Assembly (NCBI RefSeq): GCF_044197065.1
Contig: NZ_JBIQOI010000008.1
Span: forward strand, 62,001-126,000
Length of the DNA stretch: 64,000 bases
Direction of reading: 5' to 3'
Source of the DNA: Kluyvera ascorbata_C
Lineage (GTDB): Bacteria; Pseudomonadota; Gammaproteobacteria; Enterobacterales; Enterobacteriaceae
Each line of letters opens with the position of its first letter. Position 1 is the first letter of the stretch. Positions 60,894-64,000 of this stretch are shown in pieces. Below the pieces are notes generated by a model. The model was given only the letters and a program-made list of their open reading frames with translations. It did no database searches and was not told the origin of the DNA. Made by a program: the position numbers and the translations under genes.

Positions 60894-60970
60894 TGCCGGA
60901 TGGCGCTGCGCTTATCCGGCCTACATATCACCTGTAGCCCGGACGAGGCGCATCGCGCCGACTCCGGGGC
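60894..60970. repeat. BIME after the amidohydrolase
   Basis: GCCGGATGGCGCTGCGCTTATCCGGCC plus GTAGCCCGGACGAGGCG...ACTCCGGGG units. Confidence 0.8.
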
Positions 60971-61069
60971 CGCTCGATCCAAAATTTTTTTACCCCGACC
61001 GAAACCTTCAGGCCTTAGCGTGCGAACTATTATGTACAGAGCACCTTTATCCCCCTGATGGAGTCGACC

Positions 61070-61621
61070 ATGAATCGTTTGAAAGCCTTGTCAGCCGCCG
61101 CCGTACTCAGCCTTTCTCTGTTCGCCGTGAACGCGAACGCTGCCCTTGAACCCGGCGCGAAAGCCCCGGACTTCAGCCTGCAAGGTGCGCTCGGCGGTAA
61201 GCCGCTGACCTTCTCCCTGCAACAGGCATTGCAGAAAGGTCCGGTCGTGCTCTATTTCTTCCCGGCCGCGTTCACCAAAGGTTGTACCCTCGAGGCGCAT
61301 GCCTTTGCTGAAGCCACCGATAATTTCAAAAAGCTTGGCGCAACCGTGGTGGGCGTGACCGCCGGGAACGTCGACCAGGTGGATGAGTTCTCAAAACTGG
61401 AGTGCCGGGATAAATTTGCCGTGGCGGCAGACCCAGGCGCGAAAGTAGCGGCGCAGTACCAGACGCTGATGCAGATGAATGGCAAAACGGTGTCCGACCG
61501 TACCTCGTTTGTGATCGCCCCGGATGGCAAGATTTTGATGAGCTACACCGACCGTAACCCTGATGAACACATCCAGAAAGCGATGGATGCCGTGAAGCAG
61601 TACGCACAATCGCATTCGTAA
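61070..61621 (+). CDS. Periplasmic peroxiredoxin (AhpC/TSA family)
   Basis: Thiol peroxidase of 183 residues with a signal peptide (MNRLKALSAAAVLSLSLFAVNANA). The thioredoxin fold carries the peroxidatic motif FFPAAFTKGCTLEA (Cys72, with the family Thr three residues before) and a second cysteine at 112 (KLECRDKF), likely resolving. The ATG at 61070 has GGAG 6 bases upstream. Followed after 20 bases by a DsbD-like reductase, its presumed electron donor. Similar peroxiredoxin-DsbD/ScsB pairs reduce periplasmic peroxides in other proteobacteria. Confidence 0.9.
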   Translation: MNRLKALSAAAVLSLSLFAVNANAALEPGAKAPDFSLQGALGGKPLTFSLQQALQKGPVVLYFFPAAFTKGCTLEAHAFAEATDNFKKLGATVVGVTAGNVDQVDEFSKLECRDKFAVAADPGAKVAAQYQTLMQMNGKTVSDRTSFVIAPDGKILMSYTDRNPDEHIQKAMDAVKQYAQSHS

Positions 61622-61641
61622 TTTAGCCGCCGGGGTTCGCT

Positions 61642-62874
61642 ATGCTAACTGCTATTCTGGCCGCCTTTGTCGGCGGCATTATCCTCAACCTGATGCCCTG
61701 CGTGTTCCCGGTCATTTCACTGAAGGCGCTGGGTATTTTGCGCCATGAGGGCGATGCCAAAAGTGCGCGTACCGAAGGGTTGGGCTTTTTGCTCGGCGTG
61801 ATTTTTACCATGCTGGTGCTGGCGGGCATACTGCTGGCGCTGCGCGCTGGCGGCACCGCCGTCGGCTGGGGGTTCCAGCTTCAGTCGCCGATGGTGATTG
61901 CCGTGCTGGCGCTGATTATTCTTGGCGCGGCGCTGAACCTGCTTGGCGTGTTTGAAGTGGGCTTGTCGTTGCAGCGAGCCGGGGAAATTTCGGTGGGCAG
62001 CGGGGCTTTTGTGCGCTCGGCGCTAACCGGCGCGCTGGCGATTGTGGTGGCGACACCCTGCTCGGCCCCGTTTATGGCGGGCGCGGTAGGCTACGCGCTG
62101 GTGCAGCCGCCGGTGGCCTCGCTGGCGATTTTCCTGTCGCTGGCGATAGGCTTTGCCGCACCGTTTACCCTGGTCTCGCTGTTCCCGGCCATCGCCAAAC
62201 GTCTGCCACGACCGGGCGCGTGGATGGATATCCTCAAGCGCGGCCTGGCGTTCCCGATGCTCGGGGCGTTTGCCTGGCTGGTGTGGGTGCTGACGCAGCA
62301 GGCGGGGACGACCGCGCTGTTAGCGATGCTGATTTGCGCCGTGGTGGTGAGCTTTGCCGCGTGGCTGTACGGTATGGCCCAGCGCCGACGCTATATCGGC
62401 CAATCCTATAAAGCGCTGCTGGGGGTGACGGTGGTGCTGTTTATCGCTGCGGTTAGCCCGCTGCCGGGCGTGATGCACGTCCAGCCGTCGCAGCCGGAAC
62501 TCGCGCGCGTGGAAAATATCACCCACGTGAAGTGGTCGCCGCAGACGGTGGCGGAGATGCGCGGGCATGGCAAAGCCATCTTTGTCGATTTCACCGCTTC
62601 CTGGTGCATTACCTGCCAGGTGAACGAGCGCACCTCGCTTTCAACGACGGCGGTGAAGCAGGCGCTGGCGAGCACGAATACCATCTACATGGTGGCGGAC
62701 TCCACCAAATTTAACGCCGATATTGATGACGCGATGACCGCGTTCGGGCAGGGTGGTTTGCCGCTCTACGTGGTCTACCCCGCGGACGGCAGCGCGCCGA
62801 AGGTGCTGCCGCAGGTGCTGACGCCAACGATTGTGGTCGACGCCCTGAATCAGGCATCCGCTAAAAAAGCATGA
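61642..62874 (+). CDS. DsbD-like thiol-disulfide transmembrane reductase without alpha domain
   Basis: 410-residue inner-membrane protein. The beta domain (about 1-280) has eight hydrophobic segments with the paired redox cysteines Cys20 (LNLMPCVFPVISLK) and Cys140 (VVATPCSAPFM). A C-terminal periplasmic thioredoxin-like gamma domain has WCITC (Cys322, Cys325). The N-terminal alpha domain of true DsbD is absent, so it should pass cytosolic thioredoxin electrons to a separate partner, most simply the peroxiredoxin upstream. Ends 20 bases before the sigma factor gene. Confidence 0.9.
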   Translation: MLTAILAAFVGGIILNLMPCVFPVISLKALGILRHEGDAKSARTEGLGFLLGVIFTMLVLAGILLALRAGGTAVGWGFQLQSPMVIAVLALIILGAALNLLGVFEVGLSLQRAGEISVGSGAFVRSALTGALAIVVATPCSAPFMAGAVGYALVQPPVASLAIFLSLAIGFAAPFTLVSLFPAIAKRLPRPGAWMDILKRGLAFPMLGAFAWLVWVLTQQAGTTALLAMLICAVVVSFAAWLYGMAQRRRYIGQSYKALLGVTVVLFIAAVSPLPGVMHVQPSQPELARVENITHVKWSPQTVAEMRGHGKAIFVDFTASWCITCQVNERTSLSTTAVKQALASTNTIYMVADSTKFNADIDDAMTAFGQGGLPLYVVYPADGSAPKVLPQVLTPTIVVDALNQASAKKA

Positions 62875-62894
62875 GGTAACGGGCATGGCGGAAT

Positions 62895-63452
62895 ATGGAT
62901 AACGGTTTAGCGCCGCGTGAAGCATGGCCTGCGTTGATGGCAAGCGCGCAGGCGGGGGATCGCGATGCCTATACCCAACTGCTGCGGGCCATTGTGCCGG
63001 TGATTCGGGCGATAGTCCGCAAGCAGATTGCCGACAGCGTGCTGGTTGACGACGTTATCCAGGACGTGCTGCTGGCTGTCCATCGGGTGCGCCACACCTA
63101 CGATCCCGCCTGTCCGTTTTTACCCTGGCTGATGGCTATTACCCAGGCCCGTACCGTTGACGCACTGCGCAAGCGTGGCCGCCACTGGCTGCGTGAAGCC
63201 GAGGAGGAAGAGGCCGTTGAGCCTGCCGCCGAACACATCCCGGAAGAGGATGAACGAGAAGAAACGCTGGCGCTGATCCTCGACCAGCTTCCCTCGCGCC
63301 AGCGGCAAATTGTGGAGCATATCCACCTGCAGGAGATGAGCCTCGCCGAGGCCGCTGCCCGCCATAATTTAAGCGTTTCGGCAGTGAAATCGCTATTACA
63401 CAGAGCACTAACCAACCTTCGCCGGATGGGAGCGAACCATGACCGATCATGA
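62895..63452 (+). CDS. ECF RNA polymerase sigma factor
   Basis: 185 residues. Region 2 at about 15-85 (LMASAQAGDRDAYTQLLRAIVPVIRAIVRKQI...VDDVIQDVLLAVHRVRHTYDP...FLPWLMAITQARTVDALRKRGR), an acidic linker, and region 4 at about 120-180 (LDQLPSRQRQIVEHIHLQEMSLAEAAARHNLSVSAVKSLLHRALTNLRRM). Resembles the SigF-type ECF group paired with NrsF. The following anti-sigma gene overlaps by 14 bases. Likely controls its own operon, including the peroxiredoxin. Confidence 0.92.
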   Translation: MDNGLAPREAWPALMASAQAGDRDAYTQLLRAIVPVIRAIVRKQIADSVLVDDVIQDVLLAVHRVRHTYDPACPFLPWLMAITQARTVDALRKRGRHWLREAEEEEAVEPAAEHIPEEDEREETLALILDQLPSRQRQIVEHIHLQEMSLAEAAARHNLSVSAVKSLLHRALTNLRRMGANHDRS

Positions 63453-64000
63453 TCTTTTTATTGCGAAGCTAAGCCGTGACGCCGGGCCGATACGCCGCCC
63501 CTGGGCGAGCAACAGGCGGGTCGCCGCCTGGCTGCTGATGGCGCTGCCGTGCGGCTGGCTCAGCAGCCTGGTGTTTCACCGGGTGGCAACAGACTGGACG
63601 CAGTCCGGCGCGCTGCTGGCGGCGCTGCAACTGACTGTGGCTTTTGTGATGGGCATACTGGCGATACGTAACGCCTTCCTGCTGAGCATCGCCGGGCGCA
63701 AACCGCTGGGCTGGTGCTGGTTCGCACCATTGATTGCGCTCTGGCTAGGTGGCGTTATCTTCAGCCTCGGAACGGCGCACGCGCCGGAAAGTCATCCCGA
63801 TGAGGTGAACTGCTACGCGTTTATGATGGCGGTGAGTACGCCGATGATGGTCATAATGATGGGCTACCTGCGCCGCACACGGGCGTTGTATCCGCTACGC
63901 ACGCTGGCGACGTCAGGGGTGGGAATCGCCTGTATGGCGCTGATGATGCTGTCGTTTTGCCACCCGGTGGAGGTACATCCGCTGGATTTCCTGCTGCATA
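63439..64000 (+). CDS. NrsF family (DUF1109) anti-sigma factor, partial at window end
   Basis: Membrane anti-sigma factor. The frame is open from the ATG at 63439 to the edge (187 residues visible). Begins MTDHDLFIAKLSRDAGPIRRPWASNRRVAAWLLMALPCGWL and shows at least five membrane segments. Several cysteines (for example in LPCGW, NCYAF, FCHP) could sense oxidants, as cysteines do in the Caulobacter NrsF. Overlap with the sigma gene implies coupled expression. Only the last few residues should be missing. Confidence 0.82.
   Translation, partial: MTDHDLFIAKLSRDAGPIRRPWASNRRVAAWLLMALPCGWLSSLVFHRVATDWTQSGALLAALQLTVAFVMGILAIRNAFLLSIAGRKPLGWCWFAPLIALWLGGVIFSLGTAHAPESHPDEVNCYAFMMAVSTPMMVIMMGYLRRTRALYPLRTLATSGVGIACMALMMLSFCHPVEVHPLDFLLH

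Overview
The window is chromosomal DNA from an enteric bacterium (Enterobacteriaceae, high-GC coding DNA). The backbone follows the E. coli/Salmonella order uvrA-ssb-yjcB-soxS-soxR-ghxP-yjcE, actP-yjcH-acs, gltP-yjcO-fdhF-yjdP, phnP to phnC, yjdN-yjdM and proP. Many junctions differ from E. coli. pdeC (yjcC) is absent between yjcB and soxS, the nrf genes are absent between acs and gltP, and kdgT sits between yjdM and proP. Several accessory blocks are inserted. Dispersed REP/BIME palindromes of several types fit the Klebsiella/Enterobacter/Kosakonia/Citrobacter group better than E. coli. I cannot fix the genus from sequence alone.

Layout. 1-1.8 kb: uvrA (partial) and ssb, divergent over a LexA box. 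1.9-8.1 kb: accessory block with a gamma-glutamyltransferase-like acylase, an OFA-type MFS transporter, a GntR/FCD regulator, an MltF-like lytic transglycosylase and an IclR regulator. 8.2-13.3 kb: yjcB, soxS/soxR with the textbook SoxR operator-promoter, ghxP and yjcE. 13.4-15.5 kb: LysR regulator and a CidA/CidB pair. 15.6-19.9 kb: a lone sugar-type substrate-binding protein, a Gfo/Idh/MocA oxidoreductase and a divergent uncharacterised glycoside-hydrolase-like gene. 20.1-26.8 kb: acetate module acs-yjcH-actP, then gltP and yjcO. 26.9-29.6 kb: selenocysteine formate dehydrogenase fdhF (in-frame TGA at codon 140, SECIS, sigma-54 promoter) and yjdP. 29.6-40.3 kb: complete phosphonate C-P lyase operon phnCDEFGHIJKLMNOP, intact in phnE but with phnL missing its first 17-18 codons. 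40.4-44.8 kb: yjdN, yjdM, kdgT (with a KdgR box) and proP.

44.9-51.7 kb holds a c-di-GMP-controlled Lap-type adhesin secretion locus in decay. The receptor LapD, protease LapG, TolC-like and HlyD-like genes are intact. The giant adhesin gene appears reduced to a 29-codon stub with a strong ribosome binding site, and the ABC exporter to its last ~27 codons.

52-60.9 kb is the most unusual metabolic block. An AllS-like LysR regulator, a DUF1097 membrane protein, an ankyrin-repeat protein, a DUF2877 protein, FdrA, a DUF1116 protein, a carbamate kinase and a Tat-exported amidohydrolase are grouped without any allantoin genes. It looks like an energy-conserving carbamoyl-transfer pathway for an unknown ureido- or amide-type substrate that starts in the periplasm.

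61-64 kb encodes a periplasmic peroxiredoxin, a DsbD-like membrane reductase lacking the alpha domain, an ECF sigma factor and the start of an NrsF-type anti-sigma factor. Together they form a likely self-regulated envelope peroxide-defence unit that runs off the window edge.
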